NCBI RefSeq assembly: GCF_001514065.1
Contig: NZ_KQ948431.1
Location: 62,001-126,000, forward strand
Direction of reading: 5' to 3'
Source of the DNA: Streptomyces antibioticus
GTDB lineage: Bacteria; Actinomycetota; Actinomycetes; Streptomycetales; Streptomycetaceae
DNA: 64,000 nucleotides
Made by a program: the position numbers and the translations under genes. The stretch's first letter is position 1; the number at the start of each line of letters is the position of its first letter. Below the pieces are notes generated by a model. It saw only the letters and a list, made by a program, of their open reading frames with translations. It did no database searches and was not told the origin of the DNA. Shown here one piece after another: positions 52,600-63,315 of the stretch.

Positions 52600-53228
52600 T
52601 GGCCGCCCGCATCGAACATCTCGTCACCTCGGGGACCTTCTCCCTGGACGGCGGCACCTGGGACGTCGACAACAACGTGTGGATCGTCGGCGACGACCAC
52701 GAGGTGATCGTCATCGACGCCGCCCACGACGCCGAGGCGATCGCGGCGGCGGTCGGCGGGCGCACGCTGCGGGCCATCGTGTGCACCCACGCCCACAACG
52801 ACCACATCGACGCGGCTCCCGCGCTCGCCGAGCGCACCGGCGCCCCGGTCCTGCTCCACCCGGACGACCTCCCGCTGTGGAAACAGACCCACCCCGACCG
52901 GGCGCCGGACGCCGAACTGGCCGACGGGCAGAGCATCTCGGTCGCCGGCATCGAACTCACCGTGCTGCACACGCCCGGCCACGCACCCGGAGCGGTCTGC
53001 CTGTACGCGCCTGCCCTGGCGGCCCTGTTCAGCGGCGACACGCTGTTCCACGGCGGGCCGGGGGCGACGGGACGGTCGTACAGCCACTTCCCGACCATCA
53101 TCGACTCGATCCGGGACCGGCTGCTGACGCTGCCCGGCGACACCGTCGTCCACACCGGGCACGGGGAGACGACCACCCTCGGCGTGGAGGCCCCGCACCT
53201 CCAGGAGTGGATCGACCGCGGCTTCTGA
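52599..53228 (+). CDS. MBL-fold hydrolase, likely formyl-mycothiol thioesterase
   Basis: 209 residues. The metallo-beta-lactamase motif THAHNDHID is intact, with further ligands in HTPGHAPGAV, FSGDTLF and VHTGHGETT. This is the glyoxalase II-like pattern. Its ATG overlaps the mscR stop (TGATG), so the two are made together. Homologous pairs are thought to hydrolyse S-formylmycothiol to formate; that specific role is inference from the pairing. Confidence 0.9.
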   Translation: MAARIEHLVTSGTFSLDGGTWDVDNNVWIVGDDHEVIVIDAAHDAEAIAAAVGGRTLRAIVCTHAHNDHIDAAPALAERTGAPVLLHPDDLPLWKQTHPDRAPDAELADGQSISVAGIELTVLHTPGHAPGAVCLYAPALAALFSGDTLFHGGPGATGRSYSHFPTIIDSIRDRLLTLPGDTVVHTGHGETTTLGVEAPHLQEWIDRGF

Positions 53229-53379
53229 CCGCTCCCACGGGGCTTTCGTACGGCGCCCGTTCCGCCTGTTTCCGCAGGTGGAACGGGCGTTTCGAGCTGC
53301 CCGGAGACCCGTCCGGCAAGCCGTTCGAACCGGGCGTGGTGATGCCTTGACAAGGGTTCGGAGCGGCCCGCAGACTGGC

Positions 53380-53396
53380 GTTGCGTCAATCGCAAT
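53380..53396 (+). promoter_or_regulatory. IclR-type motif before the Rieske ferredoxin operon
   Basis: GTTGCG-TCAAT-CGCAAT differs from the perfect motif at 56984 only in the last base. A TTGACA -35 hexamer is at 53348-53353 and CAGACT (-10-like) at 53371-53376, an 17-base spacing. The motif then covers the expected transcription start, where a repressor would block initiation. Confidence 0.65.
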
Positions 53397-53423
53397 CCGT
53401 TTCGCTATACGCACCGAGGTGTC

Positions 53424-53786
53424 ATGATGATTCCCGCGTGCCGTCTCGCGGATCTCCCGCGAGGTGAGGCCCACCGGCTCGACATCGATCCGCCGGTCTC
53501 GGTGTTCCACACCGACGACGGCGAGCTCTTCGCCATCGACGACACCTGCACCCACCAGGACGCGTCGCTCGCCGACGGCTGGCTGGAGGGTTGCGAGGTG
53601 GAATGCCCGCTGCACGCCTCGAAGTTCGACCTGCGCACCGGCGCGGTGGACGCCCCGCCGGCCAAGCTCCCGGTGCGGACCCACGAGGTCGTCGTCGAGG
53701 ACGGCATGATCTACGTCCAGTTGTCCACGGCGGCCCCCAACCTGCCGCCCTGCATCTCGGCCCGGCTCGCCGGAGGTCCCGCGTGA
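53424..53786 (+). CDS. Rieske [2Fe-2S] ferredoxin of the betaine monooxygenase system
   Basis: 120 residues. Rieske cluster ligands are visible as CTHQDASL and CPLHASKFDLRTG. The size and sequence fit the ferredoxins of multicomponent Rieske oxygenases. It would carry electrons from the FAD reductase encoded next to the oxygenase encoded after that. ATG at 53424 with GAGGTG upstream. Its stop overlaps the reductase start by four bases. Confidence 0.92.
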   Translation: MMIPACRLADLPRGEAHRLDIDPPVSVFHTDDGELFAIDDTCTHQDASLADGWLEGCEVECPLHASKFDLRTGAVDAPPAKLPVRTHEVVVEDGMIYVQLSTAAPNLPPCISARLAGGPA

Positions 53787-54943
53787 GGACCGTCGCCGTG
53801 GTCGGCGCCTCGCTGGCCGGCCTCTCGGCGGCGCGCTCACTGCGGAAGCAGGGCTACGACGGCCGGCTGGTCGTCGTCGGGGACGAACTGCACCGCCCCT
53901 ACGACCGGCCCCCGCTGTCCAAGGAGTTCCTGGCCGGCACCCTCGGTGAGGCCGAACTGGCCCTGGAGAGCGACGACGAGGACCTGGCGGCGGAATGGCT
54001 GCTCGGCACCCGCGCCGTCGGCCTCGACCACCGGGGCCGCACGGTCCGGCTCGCCGACGGACGCGAGGTCCGCGCCGACGGCTTCGTCCTCGCGACCGGC
54101 GCCGCGGCCCGCACCCTGCCCGGCTCCGAGGGCCTCGCCGGGGTGCACACGCTGCGCACCCTGGACGACGCCCGCGCCCTGCGCGACGAACTGGCCCGCG
54201 GCGGACGGCTGGTGGTGATCGGCGGCGGCTTCATCGGCGCCGAGGTCGCCTCCACCGCGTACGCCCTCGGCCTGGAGGTGACCGTCGTCGAGGCGGCCCC
54301 GACCCCGCTCGCCGGCCCGCTCGGCGAGGCGATGGGCGCCGTCGTCTCCGGTCTCCACGCCGACCACGGCGTACGACTGGTGTGCGGCGTCGGGGTGAAG
54401 GGGCTGAGCGGCGAGAGCCGCGTCGACGCCGTCCTGCTGGAGGACGGCCGCAGCCTTCCCGCCGACATCGTGGTCGTCGGCGTGGGCGCCCGCCCCAACG
54501 TCGAGTGGCTGGAAGGCTCCGGCATCGCTCTCGACAACGGCGTCAAGTGCGGCGCCGACGGCCGCACCAGCCTGGCCGGAGTGGTCGCGGTCGGCGACTG
54601 CGCCAACTGGTACGACCCGCGCGCGGGCCACCACCGCCGGGTCGAGCACTGGACCGGCGCCCGCGAGCGCCCCGACGCCGCGATCGCCACGCTGCTGGCG
54701 CAGGGCGCGGTGGAACCGGGGGTGCCCCGGCCGCCGTACTTCTGGTCCGACCAGTACGGCGTGAAGATCCAGTTCGCCGGTCACGCCGCCGCTGCCGACA
54801 GCGTGACCGTCGAGGCGGGCAGTGCGGACGGCCGTGACGTGCTGGCCGTCTACCGGCGGGCCGGCGACCCGGTCGCCGTGCTCGGGATGAACCAGCCGAG
54901 GCTGTTCACGCGCTGGCGCAAGCAACTCGCCGCGACCTCTTGA
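53783..54943 (+). CDS. FAD-dependent ferredoxin reductase
   Basis: 386 residues. FAD motif VVGASLAGLSAARSLRKQGYDG at the N-terminus, RPYDRPPLSKEFLAG, NAD motif VVIGGGFIGAEVASTAYALG, and GVVAVGDCANWYD in the C-terminal FAD part match reductases such as HcaD/BphA4. It passes electrons from NAD(P)H to the Rieske ferredoxin. GTG start at 53783 overlaps the ferredoxin TGA (GTGA). Operon order is ferredoxin, reductase, oxygenase. Confidence 0.92.
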   Translation: MRTVAVVGASLAGLSAARSLRKQGYDGRLVVVGDELHRPYDRPPLSKEFLAGTLGEAELALESDDEDLAAEWLLGTRAVGLDHRGRTVRLADGREVRADGFVLATGAAARTLPGSEGLAGVHTLRTLDDARALRDELARGGRLVVIGGGFIGAEVASTAYALGLEVTVVEAAPTPLAGPLGEAMGAVVSGLHADHGVRLVCGVGVKGLSGESRVDAVLLEDGRSLPADIVVVGVGARPNVEWLEGSGIALDNGVKCGADGRTSLAGVVAVGDCANWYDPRAGHHRRVEHWTGARERPDAAIATLLAQGAVEPGVPRPPYFWSDQYGVKIQFAGHAAAADSVTVEAGSADGRDVLAVYRRAGDPVAVLGMNQPRLFTRWRKQLAATS

Positions 54944-54986
54944 CACCGCCCACGCGAATGCCCCCTCCATGACGCAGGAGTGCACT

Positions 54987-56117
54987 GTGACCTCGACCAG
55001 CCTGCCGGACAGTCTGATCGCCACCCTTCCCGGCTCCTCCTACACGGATCCGGCGATCTTCGCCCAGGAGCAGGAGCGCATCTTCGAGACCATGTGGTTC
55101 TGCGTCGCGCGCGCCTCCGAACTGGCCAAGCCCGGCGCCTTCCGCACCGTCGACGTGGGGCGCGAGAGCATCCTCGTCACCCGCGCGCGGGACAACGCCA
55201 TACGTGCCTACTTCAACGTGTGCCGGCACCGCGGCGCCAAGCTCTGCACGGAGGAGACCGGCGAGGTCAAGCGGGCCTTCCAGTGCCCGTACCACGCCTG
55301 GACCTACGACCTGAACGGCAAGCTGGTCGCGGCCCCCAACCTCACCAAGATGCCCGACGTCGGCCGCACCGAGTACGGCCTGGTGAGCGTGGCCGTGCGG
55401 GAATGGCTCGGCTATGTGTGGGTGTGCCTCGCGGAGAACCCGCCGTCGTTCGAGGAGGACGTGCAGGGCGCGGTCGTCGAGCGCCTCGGTGACGTCGAGT
55501 CGATCGAGCGCTACGACATCGACAACCTCTCCGTCGGCAGGCGCATCACGTACGACGTGAAGTCGAACTGGAAGCTCATCATCGAGAACTTCATGGAGTG
55601 CTACCACTGCGCCACGATCCACCCCGAACTCACCGAGGTTCTCCCGGAGTTCGCGGACGGCTACGCCGCCCAGTACTACGTGGGGCACGGCGCGGAGTTC
55701 GGTGAGGAAGTGCAGGGCTTCACCGTCGACGGCTCCGAGGGCCTGGACCGCATCCCGGGCGTCGCGGACGACCAGGACCGCCGCTACTACGCGATCACGG
55801 TCAAGCCGCAGGTGTTCATCAACCTCGTCCCCGACCATGTGATCTTCCACCGGATGTACCCGGTGGCCGTCGACCGCACGATCGTCGAGTGCGACTGGCT
55901 GTATCTGCCGCACGTCGTCGAGAGCGGCAAGGACGTGAGCCGCTCGGTGGAGCTCTTCCACCGCGTCAACCAGCAGGACTTCGACGCCTGCGAGCGCACC
56001 CAGCCCGGCATGAGCTCCCGTATGTATGCCAAGGGCGGCGTGCTGGTGCCCAGCGAGCACCACATCGGTGCCTTCCACGACTGGGTGAACGAGCGCCTGG
56101 GTCTGTCCCAGGGCTGA
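54987..56117 (+). CDS. gbcA: Rieske oxygenase, probable glycine betaine monooxygenase
   Basis: 376 residues. Rieske motif: NVCRHRGAKLC and CPYHAWTYDLNGKL. Mononuclear iron site: ENFMECYHCATIHPEL, with a downstream Asp in the catalytic domain. The sequence is of the choline monooxygenase/GbcA type that N-demethylates glycine betaine to dimethylglycine plus formaldehyde. The gene setting (choline and betaine-aldehyde dehydrogenases, betaine transporter, formaldehyde detoxification) supports that substrate. GTG at 54987 is chosen because AGGAG lies upstream; an ATG at 54969 has none. It converges on the IclR gene with two bases between stops. Confidence 0.87.
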   Translation: MTSTSLPDSLIATLPGSSYTDPAIFAQEQERIFETMWFCVARASELAKPGAFRTVDVGRESILVTRARDNAIRAYFNVCRHRGAKLCTEETGEVKRAFQCPYHAWTYDLNGKLVAAPNLTKMPDVGRTEYGLVSVAVREWLGYVWVCLAENPPSFEEDVQGAVVERLGDVESIERYDIDNLSVGRRITYDVKSNWKLIIENFMECYHCATIHPELTEVLPEFADGYAAQYYVGHGAEFGEEVQGFTVDGSEGLDRIPGVADDQDRRYYAITVKPQVFINLVPDHVIFHRMYPVAVDRTIVECDWLYLPHVVESGKDVSRSVELFHRVNQQDFDACERTQPGMSSRMYAKGGVLVPSEHHIGAFHDWVNERLGLSQG

Positions 56118-56119
56118 CC

Positions 56120-56917
56120 TCAGCCCAGGTAGCCCATGCGGTGGCTGATCTCCTCGGCGCCCTTGACCAGCACCGGGGAGAGCTCGTGCAGCCGCTCCTC
56201 GGTGAAGCGGTAGGCGGGGCCGGAGGCGCTGAGCGCGGCGATGACCTCGCCGTCCCGGTTGCGGATCGGGGCGGCCATGGCGTGCAGGCCGATCTCCAGC
56301 TCTTCGAGGGTGAAGGCGTAGCCACGCTCCCGCGCCTCGGCGAGGTTCTTCTCCAGCTTGGTCTTCGCGGTGATGGTGGACGGCGTGACCTTCTTCAGCC
56401 CGGTCTCGGCGAGCAGCGCGGCGCGCTCCTTGGCGGGCAGGTGGGCCAGCAGGATCTTGCCGCTGGAGGTGGCGTGCAGCGGGGTCAGCTGGCCGACCCA
56501 GTTGTGCGCGGTGACCGCCCCGGGGCCGCGCACCTGGTACAGGTTGATCGCGTACTGCTCCTGCATGACGGCGATGTTGACCGTCTCGCCGATCTCCTCG
56601 GCGAGCCGCTCGCACACCGGGCGGCCCTGCTGGGTGATGTCGATACGCCCCGTGACCGCGCCGGCCAGCCGCACGATCCCGAAGCCGAGCCGGTACTTGC
56701 CCCGCTCGCCGGCCTGCTCGACCAGACCGCGCGACTCCAGGGCGCCGAGCAGCCGGAACGCGGTGGACTTGTGGACGTCGATCTCACCAGCGACCTCACT
56801 GACGCCCGCCTCGCCACGTTGCGCGAGGATCTCCAGGACGCTGATCGCCCGGTCCACCGACTGCACACCGCCGGCGTGTGAATTCGACGTTTCCGTATCA
56901 GTGCTGTAGTTGCTCAC
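56120..56917 (-). CDS. IclR-family regulator, candidate controller of the choline/betaine cluster
   Basis: 265 residues. N-terminal winged HTH (SVDRAISVLEILAQRGEAGVSEVAGEIDVHKSTAFRLLGALESRGLV) and the IclR effector domain (NWVGQLTPLHATSSGKILLAHL; LEELEIGLHAMAAPIRN). GTG at 56917 begins SNYSTD. It lies in the middle of the cluster, convergent with the oxygenase and divergent from the choline dehydrogenase. A perfect inverted repeat in that shared region recurs before other cluster genes, so it likely acts on all of them in response to choline, betaine or a product. Confidence 0.9.
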   Translation of the reverse strand: MSNYSTDTETSNSHAGGVQSVDRAISVLEILAQRGEAGVSEVAGEIDVHKSTAFRLLGALESRGLVEQAGERGKYRLGFGIVRLAGAVTGRIDITQQGRPVCERLAEEIGETVNIAVMQEQYAINLYQVRGPGAVTAHNWVGQLTPLHATSSGKILLAHLPAKERAALLAETGLKKVTPSTITAKTKLEKNLAEARERGYAFTLEELEIGLHAMAAPIRNRDGEVIAALSASGPAYRFTEERLHELSPVLVKGAEEISHRMGYLG

Positions 56918-56983
56918 AGTGAAACTATACGCGCAGTAAACAACACGACTGCAAGTAACGCACCCGAAACCAAGTCGTTTGAA

Positions 56984-57000
56984 GTTGCGCGGTTCGCAAC
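56984..57000. promoter_or_regulatory. Perfect IclR-type operator GTTGCG-N5-CGCAAC
   Basis: GTTGCGCGGTTCGCAAC is a perfect 6+5+6 inverted repeat, 68 bases before betA and 66 bases before the IclR start, in the shared divergent promoter region. The same arrangement with few changes occurs at 53380, 60537, 60556 and 60699. Confidence 0.7.
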
Positions 57001-57068
57001 CTGGTGCGTATGGCGCTACCAGCGTTAGCATGCCTCGCATATCTACGGCGCGAGCGAGACGAGGCACC

Positions 57069-58745
57069 ATGGCTCCTGTGCAGTACGACTTCGTCATCGT
57101 CGGTGGCGGTTCCGCCGGCAGCGCCCTGGCGAACCGGCTCTCCGCGGACCCGGCCAACCAGGTGCTGGTACTGGAGGCGGGCCGGTCCGACTATCCGTGG
57201 GACGTCTTCATCCACATGCCGGCGGCGCTGACGTACCCGATCGGCAGCCGCTTCTACGACTGGAAGTACGAGTCCGAGCCCGAGCCCCACATGGGCGGCC
57301 GGCGCGTCTACCACGCCCGCGGCAAGGTGCTGGGCGGTTCCAGCAGCATCAACGGCATGATCTTCCAGCGCGGCAACCCCATGGACTACGAGCGCTGGGC
57401 CGCCGATCCGGGCATGGAGACCTGGGACTACGCGCACTGTCTGCCGTACTTCAAGCGCATGGAGAACTGTCTCGCCGCCGACCCCGACGACGAGTTCCGC
57501 GGCCACGACGGCCCGCTGGTGCTCGAGCGCGGCCCCGCCACCAACCCCCTCTTCGACGCCTTCCTCAAGGCCACCGAGGAGGCGGGCTACGAGCCGACGA
57601 CCGACGTCAACGGCTACCGGCAGGAAGGTTTCGCCAAGTTCGACCGCAACGTCCACCGCGGACGCCGGCTGTCGGCCTCCAAGGCGTACCTCAAGCCCGC
57701 CCGCAAGCGCCCCAACCTCACCGTCAAGACCCGCACCCTCGTCACCCGCGTCCTCTTCGAGGGCAAGAAGGCCGTCGGCGTCGAGTACCAGCGCGGCAAG
57801 GGCGCGCCCCAGCAGGTCCGGGCCAAGGAGGTCATCCTCTGCGGCGGCGCCATCAACTCCCCGCAGCTGCTCCAGCTCTCCGGCGTCGGCAACGCCGACG
57901 AGCTGCGCGCCCTCGGCATCGACGTCGTCCACGACCTGCCGGGCGTCGGCGAGAACATGCAGGACCATCTGGAGGTCTACATCCAGTACGCCTGCAAGCA
58001 GCCCGTCTCCATGCAGCCGTACCTGGCGAAGTGGCGGGCCCCCTTCATCGGGCTCCAGTGGCTGTTCCGCAAAGGCCCTGCCGCCACGAACCACTTCGAG
58101 GCCGGCGGCTTCGCGCGCAGCAACGAGGACGTGGACTACCCCAACCTGATGTTCCACTTCCTGCCGATCGCGGTCCGCTACGACGGCTCCGTGCCCGCCG
58201 GCGGCCACGGCTACCAGGTGCACGTCGGGCCCATGTACTCCGACGCCATCGGCTCGGTGAAGATCAAGAGCAAGGACCCGCGCGAACACCCCGCCCTGCG
58301 CTTCAACTACCTCTCCACCGAGCAGGACCGCCGCGAGTGGGTGGAGGCGATCAGGGTGGCCCGCAAGCTCCTCAACCAGCCCGCGCTCGCCCCCTACAAC
58401 GACGGCGAGATCTCGCCCGGCCCGTCGGTGGAGACGGACGAGGAGATCCTCGCCTGGGTCGCCAAGGACGGCGAGACCGCTCTGCACCCGTCCTGCACCT
58501 GCAAGATGGGCCCCGACTCCGACGAGATGGCCGTGGTCGACCCCCTGAGCATGCGGGTGCACGGCGTGGAGGGGCTGCGCGTGGTCGACGCCTCCGTCAT
58601 GCCGTACGTCACCAACGGCAACATCTACGCCCCGGTCATGATGGTCGCCGAGAAGGCCGCCGACCTGATCCTCGGCAAGGAGCCGGAGGCGCCGTCGAAG
58701 GCCGCGTACTACCGCCATCGCGACGCCCAGAAGCAGGCGGGGTAG
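57069..58745 (+). CDS. betA: GMC-family choline dehydrogenase
   Basis: 558 residues. FAD-binding [18 protein letters not shown] and [13 protein letters not shown] at the N-terminus; GMC signatures [20 protein letters not shown] and [18 protein letters not shown]. The C-terminal active-site region is [10 protein letters not shown]...[20 protein letters not shown], with the catalytic His and Asn. It oxidises choline to betaine aldehyde, and may go on to betaine, at the membrane. ATG at 57069 with ACGAGG upstream. First gene of a unit with the folate gene, three bases apart, behind a perfect IclR motif. Confidence 0.93.
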   Translation: MAPVQYDFVIVGGGSAGSALANRLSADPANQVLVLEAGRSDYPWDVFIHMPAALTYPIGSRFYDWKYESEPEPHMGGRRVYHARGKVLGGSSSINGMIFQRGNPMDYERWAADPGMETWDYAHCLPYFKRMENCLAADPDDEFRGHDGPLVLERGPATNPLFDAFLKATEEAGYEPTTDVNGYRQEGFAKFDRNVHRGRRLSASKAYLKPARKRPNLTVKTRTLVTRVLFEGKKAVGVEYQRGKGAPQQVRAKEVILCGGAINSPQLLQLSGVGNADELRALGIDVVHDLPGVGENMQDHLEVYIQYACKQPVSMQPYLAKWRAPFIGLQWLFRKGPAATNHFEAGGFARSNEDVDYPNLMFHFLPIAVRYDGSVPAGGHGYQVHVGPMYSDAIGSVKIKSKDPREHPALRFNYLSTEQDRREWVEAIRVARKLLNQPALAPYNDGEISPGPSVETDEEILAWVAKDGETALHPSCTCKMGPDSDEMAVVDPLSMRVHGVEGLRVVDASVMPYVTNGNIYAPVMMVAEKAADLILGKEPEAPSKAAYYRHRDAQKQAG

Positions 58746-58748
58746 GCG

Positions 58749-59585
58749 TTGGGCGCCGCAGGACTCCGGGCGCTGCTGGAGAGCGTCCGTTACGAGGTGC
58801 TGCCCGCGAAGGCCACCGAGGACAAGGTCCTCGCCCATGTCCCGCGCGACGTCGTCGTCACCGTGACGGCGTCGCCGGTCAAGGGCCTGGAGCCGACCCT
58901 GGATCTCGTCGGCCGGCTCGCCGGGCACGGCTACCGCGTCGTCCCGCACGTGCCCGCGCGGCTGCTGCGGGACGACACCCATCTCAAGGACGTCGTCGAC
59001 CGGCTGGCCGAGGCGGGCATCGCCGACGTCTTCGTCCCGGCCGGCGACGCCGACCCGCCCGCGGGCGGGTACGACGGGGCGCTGCCGGTGCTGCGCAGGC
59101 TCAGCGAGCTGGGCAGTCCCTTCGCCCGCGTCGGCGTCACGGGCTACCCGGAGAGCCATCCGCTGATCCACGACGACGTCACCGTCCAGGCGATGTGGGA
59201 CAAGCGCGAGCACGCCACGTACATCGTCAGCAACCTCTGCTTCGACCCGAGGGTGCTGGGGGAGTGGCTCGTTCGTATACGGGCCCGGAACATCACCCTG
59301 CCCGTCCATGTGGGCGTCGCCGGGCCCGTGCAGCGGGCGAAGCTGCTGGCGATGGCCACGAAGATCGGGGTGGGGGAGTCCACGCGGTTCCTGACGAAGC
59401 ACCCCTCGTGGTTCGTGCGGTTCGCGACGCCCGGCGGATACGCCCCCGAGCGGCTGCTGTCCCGCGCCGAGGCGGCCCTCACGGCGCCCTCGGCCGGGGT
59501 GGCCGGCCTGCACCTGTTCACGTTCAACCAGATCGCCGAGACGGAGAGGTGGCGGCGCGCGCTGCTGGACCGACTGGGCGCGTGA
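58749..59585 (+). CDS. Methylenetetrahydrofolate reductase-like protein
   Basis: 278 residues. The (beta/alpha)8 barrel pattern of MTHFR is visible: RDVVVTVTASPVKGLEPTLDLVGRLAGHGYRVVPHVPARLL, IADVFVPAGDAD, VGVTGYPESHPLI, YIVSNLCFDPRVLGEWL, LPVHVGVAGPVQRAKLLAMATKIGVG and LHLFTFNQIAET. It handles one-carbon units on tetrahydrofolate, here presumably those from betaine demethylation. The start is a TTG three bases after the betA stop, so translation is probably coupled. It is followed by a strong hairpin. Confidence 0.85.
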   Translation: MGAAGLRALLESVRYEVLPAKATEDKVLAHVPRDVVVTVTASPVKGLEPTLDLVGRLAGHGYRVVPHVPARLLRDDTHLKDVVDRLAEAGIADVFVPAGDADPPAGGYDGALPVLRRLSELGSPFARVGVTGYPESHPLIHDDVTVQAMWDKREHATYIVSNLCFDPRVLGEWLVRIRARNITLPVHVGVAGPVQRAKLLAMATKIGVGESTRFLTKHPSWFVRFATPGGYAPERLLSRAEAALTAPSAGVAGLHLFTFNQIAETERWRRALLDRLGA

Positions 59586-59595
59586 AGCCGTATAC

Positions 59596-59642
59596 AAAGA
59601 AAAGGGGGCGGGGCCGGAATCCGGCCCCGCCCCCTTTTCTTT
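59596..59642. terminator. Perfect 23-bp stem terminator, bidirectional
   Basis: 59596-59618 (AAAGAAAAGGGGGCGGGGCC plus GGA) pairs perfectly with 59620-59642 around a single central base. It has A-rich and T-rich flanks on both sides, so it can end both the rightward folate gene and the leftward purU transcript. Confidence 0.93.
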
Positions 59643-59650
59643 CCGATGGC

Positions 59651-60523
59651 TCAGCGGAAGACCACCGTGCGGTTGTCGTCCACCATCACCCGGCTTTCGC
59701 TGTGCCACTTCACCGCGTGCGCGAGTACCTGCGCCTCCACGTCCCGGCCCACCGTGACCAGGTCGCCGGGGTCGAGCGAGTGGTCCACCCGGACCACGTC
59801 CTGCTCGATGATCTGGCCCTCGTCGAGGTCACTGGTCACATAGTGCGCCGTCGCGCCGATCAGCTTCACGCCGCGCTGATAGGCCTGGTCGTAGGGCTTG
59901 GCGCCCTTGAAGCTGGGGAGGAAGGAGTGGTGGATGTTGATGGCCTTGCCCTCCAGCTGCTTGCACAGGTCGTCCGAGAGGATCTGCATGTAGCGGGCAA
60001 GCACCACCAGGTCGATGTCCAGGTCCCGGACGAGTTCCAGCAGCCGTGCCTCGGCCTGCGCCTTGGTGTCCCGGGTGACCGGGACGTGGTGGAAGGGGAT
60101 GCCGTAGGTCTCGGCGAGCCCCTCGAAGTCCCGGTGGTTGGAGACGATCGCGGGGATCTCGATGTTGAGGGCGCCGGTGCGCTGCCGGAAGAGCAGGTCG
60201 TTCAGGCAGTGCCCGAACTTGGACACCATGATCAGTGTCCGGGTCGGCGTCGACGCGTCGCTGAGCGCCCAGGTGAAGTGGTAGGCCTGCGCCACCGGGC
60301 CGAACCGGTCACGGAGTTGGTCCAGCCCGGTGTCGGGGTCGGAGACGTCGAAGTGGACCCGCATGAAGAAGCGGCCCTGAAGTCGGTCGTCGAACTGCTG
60401 GCTTTCCAGGATGTTTCCGGAGTTCCTGACGAGAAAGCCGCTCACGGCGTGGACCAGCCCGGCGCTGTCGGGACAGGAGACGGTGAGGACGTATTCGCGG
60501 CCAGGTTGCGGGCGAGGGGACAT
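59651..60523 (-). CDS. purU: Formyltetrahydrofolate deformylase
   Basis: 290 residues. An N-terminal ACT domain (REYVLTVSCPDSAGLVHAVSGFLVRNSGNI) precedes a formyltransferase-fold hydrolase domain (KFGHCLNDLL, IPAIVSNHRDFEGLAE, INIHHSFLPSFKGAKPYDQAYQRGVKLIGATAHYVTSDLDEGQIIEQD). The catalytic Asn/His/Asp set is in those blocks. PurU releases formate from 10-formyl-THF and frees THF. Start at ATG 60523 with GGAGG upstream. Divergent from betB. In a betaine cluster it balances the folate C1 pool. Confidence 0.93.
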   Translation of the reverse strand: MSPRPQPGREYVLTVSCPDSAGLVHAVSGFLVRNSGNILESQQFDDRLQGRFFMRVHFDVSDPDTGLDQLRDRFGPVAQAYHFTWALSDASTPTRTLIMVSKFGHCLNDLLFRQRTGALNIEIPAIVSNHRDFEGLAETYGIPFHHVPVTRDTKAQAEARLLELVRDLDIDLVVLARYMQILSDDLCKQLEGKAINIHHSFLPSFKGAKPYDQAYQRGVKLIGATAHYVTSDLDEGQIIEQDVVRVDHSLDPGDLVTVGRDVEAQVLAHAVKWHSESRVMVDDNRTVVFR

Positions 60524-60536
60524 CGGTGCCTCCGTC

Positions 60537-60553
60537 GGTGCGTATTGCACAAC
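60537..60553. promoter_or_regulatory. IclR-type motif before purU
   Basis: GGTGCG-TATTG-CACAAC matches GTTGCG-N5-CGCAAC in 10 of 12 positions, 14 bases before the purU start codon. A second weaker copy with a perfect right half (AGTGAG-CGATA-CGCAAC) follows at 60556-60572, on the same face of the helix about two turns away. Confidence 0.5.
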
Positions 60554-60698
60554 ACAGTGAGCGATACGCAACATAGTTGGCCGGAAGAGGGCTGTCGGTC
60601 AAGAGAGAGGGGTCGATGAGCCCCTTGCGAAATCGTCATCAGCCAACCCCTTGACGGCTGTCTGGACATTCGCCAGGGTGTTCCATCACAAGCAATCG

Positions 60699-60715
60699 GG
60701 TGCACAATGCGCAAC
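60699..60715. promoter_or_regulatory. IclR-type motif before betB
   Basis: GGTGCACAATGCGCAAC has a perfect CGCAAC right half and a GGTGCA left half (4 of 6) at the same 5-base spacing as the perfect site at 56984. It ends 24 bases before the betB start codon. Confidence 0.45.
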
Positions 60716-60739
60716 GGCTTCCCTGGAAAGGCTCGGCGC

Positions 60740-63314
<2,575 letters not shown>

Positions 63315-63315
<1 letters not shown>

